Shown here: piece by piece, positions 20,792 through 22,333 of the stretch
How the letters are laid out: each line of letters opens with the position of its first letter
How positions within the stretch are numbered: position 1 is the first letter of the stretch
Assembly (NCBI GenBank): GCA_964421865.1
Contig: CAYQZH010000030.1
Coordinates: forward strand, 1-22,333
DNA from: SBAX01 sp964421865
GTDB taxonomy: Bacteria; Planctomycetota; Phycisphaerae; UBA1845
Length of the DNA: 22,333 nt
Direction of reading: 5' to 3'
Translations under genes and position numbers: made by a program
Notes under the pieces: generated by a model
Database searches by the model: none
Told to the model about the DNA's origin: nothing
Seen by the model: the letters and a program-made list of their open reading frames with translations, nothing else

Positions 20792-22333
20792 GTACGGCAA
20801 CCCTCGTCTATCATTATCTCAGGGATAATGCTCTTCGAGTTTTACTTCGCGCGTTCGCCGATGCAGTCAAGGAGAAGGTCGCTGCCAACGCCGAGGGCGA
20901 ACCAGAAGCCCAACTCTCCGGCCCCGTGTCGTCGCTCATCGAATCCATCGGGAAGATCATCCATCGCAAGATCGTCGCCAAGGCCGAGTCAAAGCCAGGC
21001 GATCGCTTAGGCATCCCAGACTTCGGCGTGGTCGTTGGCGGCGCGCTCAACGGCTAGGTCGAACTCAAAGCCCCCGGCCACGGCGCGGACACCGCCCGCT
21101 ACAAAGCCCGCGACAAGGCGCAGTGGGATCGCTTCAAGTCGCAGCCCAACATCCTCTACACCGACGGCAACGAGTGGTGCCTGTACCAGAACGGCCAACC
21201 CGCCGAGCGCCTTCTAAGGTTCAGCAAGGACATCACCAAGCACGGGGGAAGGGGCGTTGCCGACGCGGACGTGGACCTTTTTCGGTCGATTGTCATGCGC
21301 TTACTGGCGTGGCAGCCGATCGTGCCCGAGAAGCCCAAGGAACAGGCCGCGTTCCTCGCGCCCCTTTGCCTTCTGCTTCGGGAGGACGTGGCCGATGCGC
21401 TTGTCGATCCCGATTCGCCGCTCGTAGTCCTTGCGAAAGACTGGCGTTCGCTCTTGTTTCCCGATGCCGACAACGAGCGGTTCGCCGATTCATACGCCCA
21501 GACCGTCACGTTCGCGCTCCTGCTCGCGCGGTCGGAAGGGGCCGACGTGTCGGAGATTGCCAAGGCGACGGCGAAGCTCGAAGCCGGGCACACGCTACTG
21601 TCGCGGGCGCTGCAGGTTCTGACCGACGCCAAGAGTCGGGCAGAGATTGAACCGTCCTTGCTCTTACTCCAGCGCGTCATCAACGCGTTCCCCAAGGGCG
21701 CCATGCAACGGGGCGGGGCCGAAGAGGAAGACCCTTGGCTCTACTTCTACGAGTATTTCCTCGCGGCTTACGATCCGAAACTCCGCAAGGACTTGGGCGT
21801 GTACTACACGCCCGTCCAAGTCGTCAAGTGCCAGGTTGCGCTCGTTGACGACCTTCTGCGCAACCGGCTCGGCAAGCCGGACGGTTTCACACACAAGGGC
21901 GTCATCACACTGGACCCCGCCGTTGGTACGGGGACGTATCTACTGGGCGTCATCGATCATGCTATGGACGCGGTGGAACAGAGCCAGGGCGCGGGTGCCG
22001 TCGCGGGCAAGGCCACGGCGCTCGCGGCGAACCTCCACGGCTTTGAGTGGACGACCGGTCCCTACGCCGTCTCGGAATTGCGCCTGACCCGCGCCCTCAA
22101 AGATCGGGGCGCGAGCATTCCCAAAGACGGCACAGGCATATACCTCGCCGACACCCTCGAATCACCCCACGGCCAGCCGCCTAACCTGCCGCAGTACCTC
22201 GATGCCATCGCGGGGCAGCATAAGAAGGCCCTACTCGTCAAGGACAAAAAGACTGTCATCGTGTGTCTGGGCAATCCGCCGTACGACCGCCACGACGCCG
22301 TGCAGTATGTGGGCGACAACGTCGCGCTGAGCG
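20792..22333 (+). pseudogene. Type ISP-like restriction-modification enzyme, 5'-truncated, with nonsense codon, runs off window
   Basis: A single frame (codons beginning at positions such as 20821 and 21061) is open from 20776 to the window end except for one TAG (21055-21057). It reads LRAFADAVKEKV, then a PD-(D/E)xK nuclease-like block: Pro-Asp near 21016-21021 and VELKAPG near 21058-21078. A methyltransferase domain follows, with motif LGVYYTPVQVV, SAM motif I DPAVGTGTY (21913-21939), GFEWTTGPYAVSELRLTRAL and catalytic motif IV NPPY (22273-22284). This order is that of proteins annotated as type ISP restriction/modification enzymes, which cut and adenine-methylate DNA in one chain. Relatives have GYVELKAPG where this has G-stop-VELKAPG, so the TAG likely replaced a Tyr codon. 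The gene has no start codon of its own at the transposase junction. The methylase half could still be made from an internal start. Confidence 0.75.

Overview
The window looks like a piece of a high-GC genome from the phylum Planctomycetota, probably a metagenome assembly because it contains a ten-N scaffold gap (3161-3170). The phylum guess rests on a GDADGDGDVDLEDLAGLQ-type EF-hand/dockerin-like linker in a secreted cytochrome, on the general gene repertoire, and on the standard genetic code with frequent GTG/TTG starts. It is an inference from remembered families; no search was run.

Layout. 1-3068 (minus strand): a secreted cysteine-rich repeat protein broken by two in-frame stops, then a secreted three-haem cytochrome c with its own promoter. 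3135-3240: paired palindromes around the gap. 3463-6700 (plus): a promoter with an overlapping dyad, an exported TPR-type protein and a membrane-bound CapD/PglF/WbpM-family nucleotide-sugar dehydratase. 6932-7525 (plus): a GNAT acetyltransferase. 7683-8131 (minus): a HicB-HicA toxin-antitoxin pair. 8277-10749 (minus): a membrane-anchored unknown, YidD and a BaiN/HI0933-family flavoprotein. 10764-10864: inverted arrays of a 7-bp repeat between divergent genes. 10940-14664 (plus): RsmE, a tandem-domain pterin synthase (PTPS/QueD superfamily) and three consecutive PilZ proteins. 14716-19042 (minus): a membrane-anchored unknown, a REP-like triple hairpin, an M1 aminopeptidase with HEAT-like repeats and a coiled coil, and an HTH-EIIA(Ntr) fusion. 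19327-20007 (plus): a second HTH-EIIA fusion, divergent from the first. 20187-20413: a 56-residue Pro-rich small protein with an ideal ribosome site and a strong hairpin after it. 20606-22333 (plus): the first third or less of an IS1380-type transposase joined directly to a type ISP-like restriction-modification gene that also carries a nonsense codon and runs off the window.

How the genes may work together. The most coherent regulatory unit is the divergent pair of proteins that each join an excisionase-like DNA-binding domain to a PTS EIIA(Ntr) domain with its phospho-accepting His. A promoter and a dyad lie between them, which suggests a phosphorylation-sensitive transcription-factor pair. 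The three PilZ genes form a c-di-GMP effector cluster without a visible cyclase. The right end is a decayed defence locus, the left end a decayed secreted protein; most of the rest is housekeeping or envelope function.
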